Part shown: piece by piece, positions 42,063 through 51,433 of the stretch
Position numbering within the stretch: the first letter of the stretch is position 1
Layout of the letters: every line of letters begins with the position of its first letter
Assembly: GCA_028281925.1 (NCBI GenBank)
Contig: JANQIX010000080.1
Coordinates: 21,505 to 85,504 of the forward strand
Origin: Alphaproteobacteria bacterium
GTDB lineage: Bacteria > Pseudomonadota > Alphaproteobacteria > DSM-16000 > Inquilinaceae
Reading direction: 5' to 3'
Length of the DNA stretch: 64,000 nt
Translations under genes and position numbers: made by a program
Notes under the pieces: generated by a model
The model's database searches: none
What the model saw: the letters and a program-made list of their open reading frames with translations, nothing else
What the model was told of the DNA's origin: nothing

Positions 42063-42925
42063 GAAGACGGGTCTGTCCCCGGCGCCACCAGCGGCAGATA
42101 GTAATCGCGCGACAGCCCGGCCTGGTCCCGGGCCGGGGTGTTGAAGGGCGGCTTCACCGCGCGCGGGACATGCGCGCGGACCAGGGCTTGCCAGGTGGCC
42201 ACCGGGTCCACCCCGCGCATGGCCGCGACCGCCAGGAACCAGCGGTGGCCCGCCGCCACATGGCCGATTTCGTCCTGGTAGATGACCCGCAAGATGGCGG
42301 CGGACTCGTCGTCACCGTCGGCCTCAAGGGTGCGGATCATGCCGGGCGTGACATCCAGCCCGCGCGCCTCGAAAACCAATGGCACCACCGCGAGACGCGC
42401 CAAGAGATCGCCGGTCGTCGCCTCGGCCGCTTGCCACAGCCCGTCATGGGCCGGCAGGTCACCATAGGCAGCATCAAGGGCGGCAAGCCGGCCGGTGACC
42501 ATAAGGAAATGCCGCGCTTCGTCATCGGCCACGGCCAGCCAATCGTCGAAGAACGCGTCGGGCAACATGACGCCCGCGGCCTCTGGATCGGCGAACCGGG
42601 CGATCAGGTCGAGGGCCAGATCGACGGCATTCAGCTCAATGTGCGCCACGGCGTGCAAGAGGGCGATCCTTCCCGCCCGGCCGCGACTGCGCCGCGGCAT
42701 CTCGCGCGGCGGCCGCAATGCCGGGCGATCCGGTCGGCCCGGCCGGCGAGGGACGCGGCAGCGGCCAATCTCCGGCAGGTCTCCCGCTGCCCGGTCGCGG
42801 GTGACCGCGCGAACGGCTGCGCATTTCGCAGCCGCATCGCGAATGGCGAGGGCATCGGCAATCCACGGCGCTAGGGCATTCGCGGCCGGTGTGGCCGTGG
42901 GATCGCAAGGCGACGGAGCAGTCAT
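42044..42925 (-). CDS. DUF455 ferritin-like protein
   Basis: A 293-residue protein. The DUF455 signature is present: RPDRPALRPPREMPRRSRG, ALLHAVAHIELNAVDLALDL-type helix, WLAVADDEARHFLMV and YQDEIGHVAAGHRWF. The E/H residues in these helices are the likely di-iron ligands of a ferritin-like four-helix bundle (one relative is the MiaE-type hydroxylase group). Function is not established. Its last 19 bases overlap the convergent autoinducer-GGDEF gene. Confidence 0.88.
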   Translation of the reverse strand: MTAPSPCDPTATPAANALAPWIADALAIRDAAAKCAAVRAVTRDRAAGDLPEIGRCRVPRRPGRPDRPALRPPREMPRRSRGRAGRIALLHAVAHIELNAVDLALDLIARFADPEAAGVMLPDAFFDDWLAVADDEARHFLMVTGRLAALDAAYGDLPAHDGLWQAAEATTGDLLARLAVVPLVFEARGLDVTPGMIRTLEADGDDESAAILRVIYQDEIGHVAAGHRWFLAVAAMRGVDPVATWQALVRAHVPRAVKPPFNTPARDQAGLSRDYYLPLVAPGTDPSSQVPPT

Positions 42926-43035
42926 CACATGTCCGGCATGGAAGGCGTGCGGAGAGAATGGCCGATCTGCCCGCCGCGGGCCACCGGCATGAGGCAGCGG
43001 GTCAGGACATTGCCGAGAGATAAGCGCGCTGCCGC

Positions 43036-44928
43036 CTAGGCCGCACAGCTGGGTCCGCAAACGCAGTCTTCCACGGCAACGTGGTCTGGTGCCGCCTTCG
43101 CGGTGCGCTTCAGATGGCTCAGCCGGCTCGTCAACGCGTCGACCGTAACGGACCTGGCGCCGGTACCGCAGGCCAGCAAGCCGGCGCTGGCAGTCATCAG
43201 CGGGAAGCTGCGGGTCCGGTCGCTGCGGTCTCTGCCGACAATGCCGCCGGCGGCCCTCGCCTCGGCATCGTAGAAGCTCTCCACGTCGCGCCGGAACGAC
43301 GCCAACACCAACGCGGCGCGCTCGCGCACCGTATCCGGACCCTGTCCTGGGACACCGACGAAGAAATCGTCGCCGCCAATATGGCCGATAAAGGCGGCGA
43401 GCGGCGCAAAACCTTGCGACAGCAGCTTGGCGAACAGCTGGATCACCCGGTCGCCTTGCCGGAAGCCGTAGTGATCGTTGTAGGGCTTGAAGTTGTCGAG
43501 ATCGAAATAGGCGAAGACGTAAGCTTCGTTGCTGTTATCGATCGCGCCGGCAAGGAAATCGTTGATGCCAAGATTGCCGGGAAGCTTGGTCAGCGGATTC
43601 TGGTCGCTGGCGCAGGCCAGCGTCTTTTCGTGGATCACACGCAGCAGCGAGCTGGCCGACAGCATGCCGACATAGACGCGATCCTCCACCATCAGCACGC
43701 CGGCCGGATTCTCGTCTATGGTGTAGATGGAGAGGATGTCTTCCACGTCGCTGCGCAAGTCGGCGATGGGGCATTCGCTGACAAAGTCGCGCAGGCGGCG
43801 GCCGAGCGAACGGTTGCGCAGCAGATCGCGCCCGTACTCCGCATAGATGAAGCTCTTCAAAGCCTCTTCGTGAATGATGCCGATTGGGCGGTCGTCGATA
43901 TCGAGCACGGGGAAGAAAGAGCACGCCGGGTTGCGCCGGAACATGTTGAAGACGTCGGCCATTTCGTCGCCGATATGCACAGGCGGGATCTCCGACAGCT
44001 CTTCTCGGATCAGCGAATGGTCGCTCTTGCCGACTTCGCGCCGTTCCTGACGGCCCAGGCGAGAAACAGACGGATAGTCGGCCGAAAGCTGCGAGTAGTC
44101 TGTCGTGGGCCGGGCGATGAAGAAGCCCTGTCCGAGATCGCAGCCGACGGACCGACAGGCCAGCAGCTCCTCGGCGGTCTCGATGCCCTCGGCGACGACG
44201 GTGATGCCGAGCATGTGGGCCAGGTTGACGATGGACGCCACCAGGACGCGCTTCTTCCGGTCGCCATGAATATCCGCGATGAACATGCGGTCGATCTTCA
44301 CGATGTCCGGCTGGTGGGCGTAGAGCGAGCTGAGGCCGGAGAAACCGACACCGAAATCGTCGATCGCCAGCAGCATTGACTGTGCGCGGTAGCGGGACAG
44401 AACGCTCTGGGATAGCCTGGCGGTCTCCAGGCCGTGAAGTTCCGACAGCTCGAAGCAGAAGACGGACGGCGGAAAGCCGAATTCGTCCAACAGGGCGTGT
44501 GTCTGGTCGGAACGGTAGTCGGGCGAGGTGAGCACGCGGTTGTCGAGGTTGAAGAACAGCCGCGTATCGTCGCGCCGAGGTAGGTGTGCGAAGGCCTCCA
44601 ACGCCTTGCGGCGCAGCACCAGGTCGAGCGTGTGAAGACTGCCGTACCGCCAGGCCCTATCGAACAGCGCGCCGATATCCGGCAATCCCAGGCGCGCATG
44701 GCCACGCAGCAGCGCTTCATAGCCGAAACAGGCGCCGGTCTGCAGACTTACGATCGGCTGGAATGCGTAGTCCACATCCCGGCGGACTGCCGCGATCAGG
44801 CTTGCGGCCTCCGGGTCCGGTGGGGTCGGATCGGGCGCGTCGCCCTGCCCGTCATCCTGTGACCCGCCGGCCGCGTCACAAGGCAACCGCTCAGGCTTGG
44901 CCCGACGCGGCTGAACGCTACCGTCCAT
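43036..44928 (-). CDS. EAL-CBS-GGDEF c-di-GMP signalling protein
   Basis: A 630-residue protein. The EAL domain (about 45-280) keeps the catalytic set: EALLRG, FNLDNRV, ELSE, DDFGVGFS, VKIDRMFI, AEGIET and LGQGFF. Two CBS motifs (about 300-420) follow and may bind adenine nucleotides. A GGDEF-type domain (about 440-590) has GGDDF, a variant still seen in some active cyclases, without an RxxD inhibitory site. The C-terminus has a Cys-rich end (CVCGPSC). The phosphodiesterase half looks active; the cyclase half may be regulatory. It is soluble. Confidence 0.92.
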   Translation of the reverse strand: MDGSVQPRRAKPERLPCDAAGGSQDDGQGDAPDPTPPDPEAASLIAAVRRDVDYAFQPIVSLQTGACFGYEALLRGHARLGLPDIGALFDRAWRYGSLHTLDLVLRRKALEAFAHLPRRDDTRLFFNLDNRVLTSPDYRSDQTHALLDEFGFPPSVFCFELSELHGLETARLSQSVLSRYRAQSMLLAIDDFGVGFSGLSSLYAHQPDIVKIDRMFIADIHGDRKKRVLVASIVNLAHMLGITVVAEGIETAEELLACRSVGCDLGQGFFIARPTTDYSQLSADYPSVSRLGRQERREVGKSDHSLIREELSEIPPVHIGDEMADVFNMFRRNPACSFFPVLDIDDRPIGIIHEEALKSFIYAEYGRDLLRNRSLGRRLRDFVSECPIADLRSDVEDILSIYTIDENPAGVLMVEDRVYVGMLSASSLLRVIHEKTLACASDQNPLTKLPGNLGINDFLAGAIDNSNEAYVFAYFDLDNFKPYNDHYGFRQGDRVIQLFAKLLSQGFAPLAAFIGHIGGDDFFVGVPGQGPDTVRERAALVLASFRRDVESFYDAEARAAGGIVGRDRSDRTRSFPLMTASAGLLACGTGARSVTVDALTSRLSHLKRTAKAAPDHVAVEDCVCGPSCAA

Positions 44929-45176
44929 CGATCGTCCTCTCCTCGCGGTAAGACTCCTGATGTCACCGGCGGTCGGCGTGATGACGATCCAAACCCCGTT
45001 TTTGTACGATCCGGCTGCCGTCGGTGATGGCACATGGCAACCGGTATTGCGGACCTGGTGTTTCTACAAAACGAGCATTCATCCACATTCTGAACCCGAA
45101 CGATGCCGTCAACCCGTTAACTTCGGGTTGATGGGGGAGGGTCGATTCGTTGCGATAGCGGATCGAGTCAAGGGAC

Positions 45177-45743
45177 TCAATGTTTCGGCCGCGGGAAAAT
45201 TTCTTTCGCCACGTCTTCGAAGATGCCCTGGTCGCCTAAGGTCCGTGCCAGGATCATCGCGCCCTCCAGCGCAGCGACCATACGCAGCGCGGCTGCGCGC
45301 GCGCTTCCGGCCGGCACCGTGTCAGGCATGCGGCTGATCACGCGGACCAGCCAGTCGATGTTCCGCTCAAAGAAGCGCCGGGCCTCCGCGGCCACTATCT
45401 CCGGAAGATAGGCGATCTCCGCCCCCAACATGCCGCAGAGGCACATCAAGCCATCGTCCACAAGCGCCGACCGGTACGCCTGTACATAGCGGCGCAGCAG
45501 CTCTCCCGGCGGCGTGCCGGCGTCATCGGGGTCGCCAAGCGCGCTCAGGAACCGGTCCGTGTACCGCTTGGCCAGGGTCGCCCCCAGATCGTCCTTGCCG
45601 GGGAAATGGTAGTGCACGCTGGCAGCCTTGATGCCCACGCGCTTGGCGATCTCACGAAAGCTGAAGCCGTTGTAGCCGCCGGTCCGCGCCATCTGCTCGG
45701 CGGCATCCAGGATTTCCTCCGCCTTTGCTGATCGGTCGCTCAC
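45177..45743 (-). CDS. TetR-family repressor of the adjacent SDR gene
   Basis: A 188-residue TetR protein with HTH FSFREIAKRVGIKAASVHYHFPGK and the TetR_C helical region LCLCGMLGAEIAYLP, typical of the group that controls a divergent oxidoreductase. It diverges from the SDR gene across 122 bases that contain two matching palindromes. Its own -10 (TATCTA, minus strand) overlaps the first palindrome, which implies autoregulation. Confidence 0.9.
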   Translation of the reverse strand: MSDRSAKAEEILDAAEQMARTGGYNGFSFREIAKRVGIKAASVHYHFPGKDDLGATLAKRYTDRFLSALGDPDDAGTPPGELLRRYVQAYRSALVDDGLMCLCGMLGAEIAYLPEIVAAEARRFFERNIDWLVRVISRMPDTVPAGSARAAALRMVAALEGAMILARTLGDQGIFEDVAKEIFPRPKH

Positions 45744-45760
45744 TGGTCTGTCTCCAGATT

Positions 45761-45774
45761 CTAACGATCGTTAG
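45761..45774. promoter_or_regulatory. TetR operator 1, overlapping the tetR promoter
   Basis: CTAACGATCGTTAG is a perfect 14-bp palindrome. On the minus strand TTGCGC (45795-45800) and TATCTA (45772-45777) are 17 bases apart, so the palindrome covers the -10 of the regulator gene. Confidence 0.65.
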
Positions 45775-45822
45775 ATAGGGGTTGACGGTCGAGAGCGCAA
45801 CGCCATATGACGAGCCTTCTAC

Positions 45823-45836
45823 CTATCGTTAGATAG
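45823..45836. promoter_or_regulatory. TetR operator 2, downstream of the SDR promoter
   Basis: CTATCGTTAGATAG shares the ATCGTTAGATAG block with operator 1 (extended). On the plus strand TTGACG (45782-45787) and CATATG (45804-45809) lie 16 bases apart, so this site sits around or just after the transcription start of the SDR gene. Confidence 0.55.
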
Positions 45837-45865
45837 TTCGCTCGGTGCAAAATAGGAGACCTACG

Positions 45866-46642
45866 ATGAACGCGACCCAGAACCCCGTTGCCCTGGTTAT
45901 TGGCGGCTCCAGCGGCATAGGCCTGGAAACGGCCCGTCTGCTGCGCAACCGCGGCCTGGACCTGATCCTCGTATCGCAGAACGCGGACAAGCTTGAGGCG
46001 GCGAGGGCCAGTCTCGCCGGAGACCCAGGTGGCGCGATCGATACTGTCGTCGCCGATCTGCATGACACGCAGGCCGTCGATGCCCTGATCGCCAGCATCG
46101 ATGCTGAAACCCGACCCATCCAGCGGCTGGTGAACGCGGCCGGCGCTTTCAAGCCCACGCCCTTTCTGGAGCACACAGAGGCTGACTACGACACCTATAT
46201 GAGCCTGAACCGCGCGTTCTTCTTCATCACCCAGGCCGTTGCCCGCAACATGAGGGCCCATGGTGGCGGCTCGGTCGTCAATATCGGCTCCATGTGGGCG
46301 AAGCAGGCCATCAAGGCGACGCCGTCTTCCGCCTATTCCATGGCCAAGGCAGGCCTGCATGCCCTGACCCAGCACCTCGCCATGGAACTGGCCGATCACG
46401 GCATCCGCGTGAACGCGGTATCCCCAGCCGTAGTCGTCACGCCGATCTATGGCGCGTTCATCGAACCGGACGCGATCGAGGAGACCCTGAAGAACGGGTT
46501 CGACGCATTCCATCCCATAGGCCGGGTGGGCCATCCGCAAGACGTGGCCAAGACCATCGACTACCTCTTGTCCGAAGACAGCCGTTGGGTCACCGGCGCG
46601 GTCTGGGACGTCGACGGCGGCGTCATGGCGGGCCGCAACTGA
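45866..46642 (+). CDS. Short-chain dehydrogenase/reductase
   Basis: A 258-residue classical SDR. GGAG lies before ATG 45866. The NAD(P) motif is GGSSGIGLE, followed by NAAG, the catalytic Ser in NIGSM, YSMAK (Tyr/Lys) and the C-terminal VDGGVMAG. The substrate is unknown; pairing with a divergent TetR suggests induction by its substrate, perhaps a toxic carbonyl or quinone. A hairpin at 46658-46692 follows. Confidence 0.92.
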   Translation: MNATQNPVALVIGGSSGIGLETARLLRNRGLDLILVSQNADKLEAARASLAGDPGGAIDTVVADLHDTQAVDALIASIDAETRPIQRLVNAAGAFKPTPFLEHTEADYDTYMSLNRAFFFITQAVARNMRAHGGGSVVNIGSMWAKQAIKATPSSAYSMAKAGLHALTQHLAMELADHGIRVNAVSPAVVVTPIYGAFIEPDAIEETLKNGFDAFHPIGRVGHPQDVAKTIDYLLSEDSRWVTGAVWDVDGGVMAGRN

Positions 46643-46657
46643 GTGTCGGCGCAGGGA

Positions 46658-46692
46658 TTGCGGGGTGGCGCAGGCTGTGTGCCGCCCCGCAA
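46658..46692 (+). terminator. Stem-loop after the SDR gene
   Basis: TTGCGGGG (46658-46665) pairs with CCCCGCAA (46685-46692), with an extra GGC/GCC inside. It lies 15 bases past the SDR stop. The remaining bases to 46913 hold no recognisable gene. Confidence 0.55.
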
Positions 46693-46913
46693 ATCCGGCG
46701 TTTGAGCGTGTCCCCCACGCCGGAAGCGACGCCCGAGCCGAAATCTCCGGCTTCAAGGGTTCGCGCCGTAGGTCCGCTTGGTCCAGTCGCCCCTCGGCCG
46801 GCCGCAGGACGAAGTTCGGGTTGCACGTTCGGGCGGTCTCGGCGACCATCAAGAGTCTGAGCATTCGTATGGTTGTTCGCGGCGTGGATCTCCTCTAGAC
46901 GGCGGAGGATCAG

Positions 46914-47642
46914 ATGCCAATTCTGGGCAAGCAACTCAAAGCCGGCGACATTCTGTTCAAGCATGCTGACAAGTCGGCCATCAGTCAGCAGATCGCCAAA
47001 GGACAGTCGCCGCACTACGACCACGCGCTCTGGGCGGTCAATGTCGTCCCGTTCGGCGGCAAGGACTTCGCGACGGGCCTGACCCATGTCGCCATGGCCG
47101 TCGGGCCAGACGACGTGATGGAGTTTGACGAAGGCGGCGCTTCGCTTTTCCAGATCATCTTCCAGAAGGGCTACGGGTTCGTGCGCGGCGGCATGAAGCT
47201 CGACTCACGCAAGGGCTTTCGGTACGAGGTCTACCGATCCAACAATGAGGAGCTTGGACCCGCCGCCGGCGACAAGGCCGAGCTGCTCTGGGACACCGTG
47301 CAGCAGAGTGGCGGAAGTGCAAGCTACAGCGTTGGGAAAATGCTGGGCACGGCGCTGCTGCATTGGAAAGGGAAGAAGTACAAAACGGTCGAAGATTTTG
47401 AGGAGCAGTTTGATGCTTGGGTAAATGAAGGTTCGGACATGAACATCCGGTTCTTCTGCTCTCATTTTGTCACATTTTGCTATCACTGGGCGGCAAAGGA
47501 TATCGGCCATACGGGCGTGTTCGGGTTCGACTACACGATCGGGGCGAACAAGGTGAAGATCTCGCCCGCGGAACTTTACGTTCGCGTCGACCAGATGGGC
47601 CTCAGCCATTTCCAGCACAAGGGGACGCTTTACGCCCACTAA
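46914..47642 (+). CDS. Permuted papain-like hydrolase (YiiX/C92-like)
   Basis: A 242-residue cytoplasmic-looking protein. The circularly permuted NlpC/P60 order is seen: GDILF near residue 12, the catalytic His in LTHVAMAVG (about 59), and the Cys much later in RFFCSHFVTFCY (about 183). These enzymes act on lipid or amide substrates. GGCGGAGG precedes the ATG. Flanking genes give no clue to the substrate. Confidence 0.75.
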   Translation: MPILGKQLKAGDILFKHADKSAISQQIAKGQSPHYDHALWAVNVVPFGGKDFATGLTHVAMAVGPDDVMEFDEGGASLFQIIFQKGYGFVRGGMKLDSRKGFRYEVYRSNNEELGPAAGDKAELLWDTVQQSGGSASYSVGKMLGTALLHWKGKKYKTVEDFEEQFDAWVNEGSDMNIRFFCSHFVTFCYHWAAKDIGHTGVFGFDYTIGANKVKISPAELYVRVDQMGLSHFQHKGTLYAH

Positions 47643-47699
47643 ACCGGCGTTCCCCAGTCATCTGGTATCTTGACGCGGCCGCGCGGCCGCAAATGCGGC

Positions 47700-48521
47700 T
47701 CAGCCGACGATGTGGTAGCCGCCGTCGATATAGGCCGTGTCGCCTGTGATCAGCCGGGCATAGTCGGTGGCCAGGAACGCCGTCGCCATGCCGACATCTT
47801 CGATGGTCACCAGCATGCGGCTGGGCGCGCGCTCGGCGGCCTCCTCCATCAGCTTGTCGAAGCGGTCGATGCCAGAGGCGGCGCGGGTGCGGATCGGGCC
47901 GGGCGAGATTGGATTGACGCGGATGCCCTTTGGCCCCAGCTCGGCCGCCAGATAACGCGCCGAGGCCTCCAGCGCCGCCTTCACCGGCCCCATGACGTTG
48001 TACCGTTCCACCACCTTCTCTGCGCCGTAATAGCTCATCGTGAACAGGGCGCCGCCATTCGTCATCAGCGGCTCGGCGAGCCGGGCCATGCGGATGAACG
48101 AATGGCACGACACATCCATGGCCATGGCAAAGCCTTCCTTGGAGCAGTCGACGACCCGCCCGTGCAGATCTTCGCGCGGCGCAAAGGCGATCGAATGCAG
48201 CCCGATGTCGAGCCGGCCCCAGGCCTGTTCGATGGCCGCGAACACCGCCTCAAGCTGCCCTTCTTCGCGCACGTCGCAGGGCAGATAGAGCGGCGCTTCG
48301 AGACGCTCCGCCAGCGGCTCGGTGTACTTCTTCGACTTCTCGTTCAGGTACGTGATCGCCAGTTCCGCCCCGAAGGCCCGGAAGGCGAGCGCGCAGCCAT
48401 AGGCGATGGACTGGTTGTTGGCGATGCCGACAACCAGCGCCTTCTTGCCCTCCAGCGGCTTCTTCGCGTCCTTCGCCAGGTCGTCGAAGAACCGTTCGGC
48501 ATCCGTCATCTCGGTTGACAT
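47700..48521 (-). CDS. fabI: Enoyl-[acyl-carrier-protein] reductase, FabI-type
   Basis: A 273-residue SDR-like enoyl reductase. The cofactor motif is GIANNQSIAYGCA, and the catalytic Tyr-x6-Lys is in RYNVMGPVKAALEAS, with SYYGAEK before it. The C-terminal SPGPIRTRAASGI is FabI-specific. It follows ackA and the MaoC-Pta gene in one operon, a combination known beside poly-3-hydroxybutyrate genes in other alphaproteobacteria (e.g. Sinorhizobium). It may be a second, metabolic FabI rather than the essential one. Confidence 0.93.
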   Translation of the reverse strand: MSTEMTDAERFFDDLAKDAKKPLEGKKALVVGIANNQSIAYGCALAFRAFGAELAITYLNEKSKKYTEPLAERLEAPLYLPCDVREEGQLEAVFAAIEQAWGRLDIGLHSIAFAPREDLHGRVVDCSKEGFAMAMDVSCHSFIRMARLAEPLMTNGGALFTMSYYGAEKVVERYNVMGPVKAALEASARYLAAELGPKGIRVNPISPGPIRTRAASGIDRFDKLMEEAAERAPSRMLVTIEDVGMATAFLATDYARLITGDTAYIDGGYHIVG

Positions 48522-48551
48522 GGGATCGGCTCCCTCTTCTCGGCAGTAAGA

Positions 48552-49736
48552 TCAGTCGCTGGGCCGGTGTTCCAGCAGGTCAGCGGTATGCAGGGCGATC
48601 ATCCGTTCTTCGTCCGTCAGGATCACCCAGGCGGAAACGGGGCTGTCCGCGGTGCTGATGCGGGGGCCGCCGGCGGCGTTCGCAGCCGCGTCCAACCGCA
48701 GGCCCAGCCATTGGGCGCGGTGGCACACCTTGGCCCGGATCTCCGGCGCGTTCTCGCCGATGCCGGCGGTGAAGACCAGGGCGTCCAGCCCCTCCAGTGC
48801 CGCGGCCAACGCGCCTACCTGTTTGGCAATGTGATAGGTGAACAGCTCGACCGCCTCGGCCGCATGCGGATCGGCGCTGGCCAGTAGGTCGCGCATGTCG
48901 TTGCTGACGCCGGAGACGCCAAGCAGGCCGGACTCCCGGTAGAGCAGACGTTCCAGCGCCGCAGCGTCCATGCCCTGATCCTGCATCAGGTAGAGCAGCA
49001 CGCCGGGGTCGATCGAGCCGGTGCGGGTGCCCATCGGCAGTCCGTCGAGGCCGCTGAACGATAGCGTCGTCTCGACGCTTTTGCCTTCGCGCATCGCGCA
49101 CAGGCTGGCGCCGCTGCCCAGATGGGCGACGACCAGGTTGCGCGCCTCCGGCGCATATTCGGGCAGTTTTCGGGCGATGTACTCATAAGAAAGCCCGTGA
49201 AAGCCGTAGCGGCGGATGCCCTGGTCGAACAGTTTGCGCGGCAGCGCGAACATCTGGGCCAGCCGCGGCAGCGTCTGGTGAAACGTGTTGTCGAAGCAGG
49301 CCACCTGCGGCAGCTCCGGATGGTCATCGGCCAGCGCGCGGATGGCGGCCAGGTTGTGCGGCAGATGTAGGGGGAAGAACGGTATCAGCGCCTCGATCGC
49401 CGCGATGGCGCCCCCGTCGATCAGAACCGGCCCCGTGTAACCCGCGCCGCCGAAGACGACGCGATGGCCGGCCGCGACGATACGGGTGTCCGTCGCATTG
49501 GCCTGGATCCAGTCGATGATGAAGTCGATGGCGGTCCCGTGGCGGATCGGCCCGGGCCAGGCATGCTCGCCGACGGTGGTGCCGCCGGCATCCTCGACTT
49601 CGAAGCGCGGTTCGGTCTTCAGCCCCTCGACCTGTCCCTTGCCCAACAGGGGGGGATCGCCCCCGCCAGAAACGGCATAGCCAGCGAACTTGATGCTGGA
49701 CGACCCGGCATTGATCACCAGGATGGCATCGGTCAT
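48552..49736 (-). CDS. ackA: Acetate/propionate kinase
   Basis: A 394-residue ASKHA kinase. VINAGSSSIKF opens the protein, with GHRVVFGGAGYTGP, YGFHGLSYEYIA, HLGSGASLCAM, PMGTRTGSIDPG and FTAGIGENAPEIR along the length. It interconverts acyl phosphate plus ADP and acylate plus ATP, using acetyl-phosphate from the Pta domain next door. It starts five bases after the MaoC-Pta stop. Confidence 0.95.
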   Translation of the reverse strand: MTDAILVINAGSSSIKFAGYAVSGGGDPPLLGKGQVEGLKTEPRFEVEDAGGTTVGEHAWPGPIRHGTAIDFIIDWIQANATDTRIVAAGHRVVFGGAGYTGPVLIDGGAIAAIEALIPFFPLHLPHNLAAIRALADDHPELPQVACFDNTFHQTLPRLAQMFALPRKLFDQGIRRYGFHGLSYEYIARKLPEYAPEARNLVVAHLGSGASLCAMREGKSVETTLSFSGLDGLPMGTRTGSIDPGVLLYLMQDQGMDAAALERLLYRESGLLGVSGVSNDMRDLLASADPHAAEAVELFTYHIAKQVGALAAALEGLDALVFTAGIGENAPEIRAKVCHRAQWLGLRLDAAANAAGGPRISTADSPVSAWVILTDEERMIALHTADLLEHRPSD

Positions 49737-49741
49737 CGCCG

Positions 49742-51154
49742 TCAATCCGCGGCCTTGCGCCCGGCCGCACCGCGGCGGATGGCGTCGGCCAGCAGGGTGG
49801 CGACGGCGCAGGACGCCAGGCGGGTACGCACGCTGTCGGCGCGGCTGGTCAGGATGATCGGCACGCGCGCGCCGCAGACGATGCCGGCCGCATCGGCATC
49901 GGCCATGAAGGTGAGCTGCTTGGCCAGCATGTTGCCGGCCTCCAGATCCGGCACCACCAGGATGTCCGCCTTGCCCGCGACCGGTGAGACGATGCCTTTG
50001 GTGCGCGCCGCCTCTTCGTCCGCCGCATTGTCGAAGGCCAGCGGCCCGTCCAGGATCCCGCCAGTGATCTGCTTCCGGTCGGCCATCTTGCAAAGTGCCG
50101 CAGCATCCAGCGTGGCCGGCATGCCGGGATTGACGGTCTCAACGGCCGCGAGGATCGCCACCTTCGGCTCGGCCATGCCCATGGACCGTGCAAGATCGAT
50201 GGCGTTCTGGCAGATGTCGCGCTTGGCCATCAGGTCCGGCGCGATGTTGATGGCCGCGTCGGTCAGGATGAAGGGCCGGGCGTAGGTGGGCACGCTCAAC
50301 AGGAAGCAATGGCTCAACCACCTTTCGGTACGGATGCCCGTGTCGCGCCGCAGCACTTCGCTCAGCAGTTCGTCGGTATGCAGGCTGCCCTTCATCAACA
50401 GCTCCGCATCCCCGGACCTGACCATAGCCACGGCCATTTCTGCTGCGTGGTGGCTATGGTCGGTCGGCACCAGCGGATAGGGGGAGACATCGATCCCCTC
50501 GGCCTCCGCGACCGCCTTGATCCGGGCTTCCGGCCCCACCAGGATGGGGCTGATCAGCCCCTGCTCTGCCGCCTGGACGGCGCCGGTCAACGCATCGTCG
50601 CTGCAGGGGTGGACGATCGCCGTCGTCGCCGCCCGCAGGCCGTCGCACATCTTCAAGAGCTCAAGATAGCGATCCTCACGGCGAAGCTGTACCTGCGGAA
50701 GCGTGTTGATGGGCTCGCTGATCTTCTTGGCCGGCGCGATGACCTCGATGGTGCCGGTCGCGATCTCGGCCCCGTGCGTATCCGCGCAATGGCAGTCGAG
50801 CAAGATCGACCTGTCTTCGGCGGACTTTCCGCTCACCGTCACCGTCCCGGTCACCTTGGAGCCGAGCGACAGCGGGCGATGGAAGCGGATATTAGTGGTG
50901 CGGATGACTGTCCCGGCGCCCGGAAGCTGCGTGCCGATGATGGTGGAGATCAGGGCCGCCGCCCAATGTCCATGCGCGCCCCCCTCGCTGGCCGTGCCCT
51001 CCCGTGCCGCAGCCTCATAGGCGTGCACCAGCCCGACATTGCCGGTCATCGCGGCCCAGGTCTCCAGGTCGTCGCGGCCGAATGCACGGGTCAGGCTGGC
51101 CGTGTCCCCGATCGCGATTTCGTCGAATGTCCGGTTCTCAATCAGCTCTGTCAT
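49742..51154 (-). CDS. Bifunctional enoyl-CoA hydratase (MaoC) / phosphate acyltransferase
   Basis: A 470-residue fusion. Residues 1-150 are a MaoC-like hotdog domain (FDEIAIGDTASLTRAFGRDD; HGHWAAALISTIIG with a hydratase-type His/Asp segment; IRFHRPLSLGSKV). Residues 165-470 are a Pta domain (SPILVGPEARIKAVAE; LLMKGSLHTDELL; LTDAAINIAPDL; GIVCGARVPIILTSRADS). It starts at ATG 51154; the longer frame is rejected. Together with ackA it would make ATP from acyl-CoA, possibly butyryl- or acetyl-CoA. First gene of the operon. Confidence 0.93.
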   Translation of the reverse strand: MTELIENRTFDEIAIGDTASLTRAFGRDDLETWAAMTGNVGLVHAYEAAAREGTASEGGAHGHWAAALISTIIGTQLPGAGTVIRTTNIRFHRPLSLGSKVTGTVTVSGKSAEDRSILLDCHCADTHGAEIATGTIEVIAPAKKISEPINTLPQVQLRREDRYLELLKMCDGLRAATTAIVHPCSDDALTGAVQAAEQGLISPILVGPEARIKAVAEAEGIDVSPYPLVPTDHSHHAAEMAVAMVRSGDAELLMKGSLHTDELLSEVLRRDTGIRTERWLSHCFLLSVPTYARPFILTDAAINIAPDLMAKRDICQNAIDLARSMGMAEPKVAILAAVETVNPGMPATLDAAALCKMADRKQITGGILDGPLAFDNAADEEAARTKGIVSPVAGKADILVVPDLEAGNMLAKQLTFMADADAAGIVCGARVPIILTSRADSVRTRLASCAVATLLADAIRRGAAGRKAAD

Positions 51155-51241
51155 CGGCTGCTGTCCGCTCGTTTGCCAAGAGGGGATGCCGAAAGGTGCG
51201 GCGCTCTGCGTATCGCCCGTCGGCAACAACGTCGCCGCTTC

Positions 51242-51269
51242 ATTGTGCACTGCACATAGGGTGCTGCAA
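51242..51269 (-). promoter_or_regulatory. Candidate promoter with TGC/GCA palindrome for the MaoC-Pta operon
   Basis: On the minus strand TTGCAG (51264-51269) and CACAAT (51242-51247) are 16 bases apart. TGTGCACTGCACA (51244-51256) is a perfect palindrome about one central base, overlapping spacer and -10. Its TGC-N3-GCA core resembles the TGC-rich sites of PhaR. Inferred only. Confidence 0.45.
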
Positions 51270-51433
51270 CGCGAATTTCGAGGCCCGTCGCCAGTAAGAG
51301 AAATGGCGGTGCCGAAGCGGCCGTGGCGACCCGCATGTTGGCATACTTGCCGTCTTGTCGCGGGTGACGGCGGCACCATGCCGCTTCAGCGGATTGACGT
51401 TGCCCCTGGCACCGATCGGCCGCCGGTGCTTCC

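Noticed and set aside
46643..46913. A hidden short gene between the SDR and papain-like genes
   Set aside because: All frames are broken or Arg/Pro-rich, and the only structure is the terminator-type hairpin.
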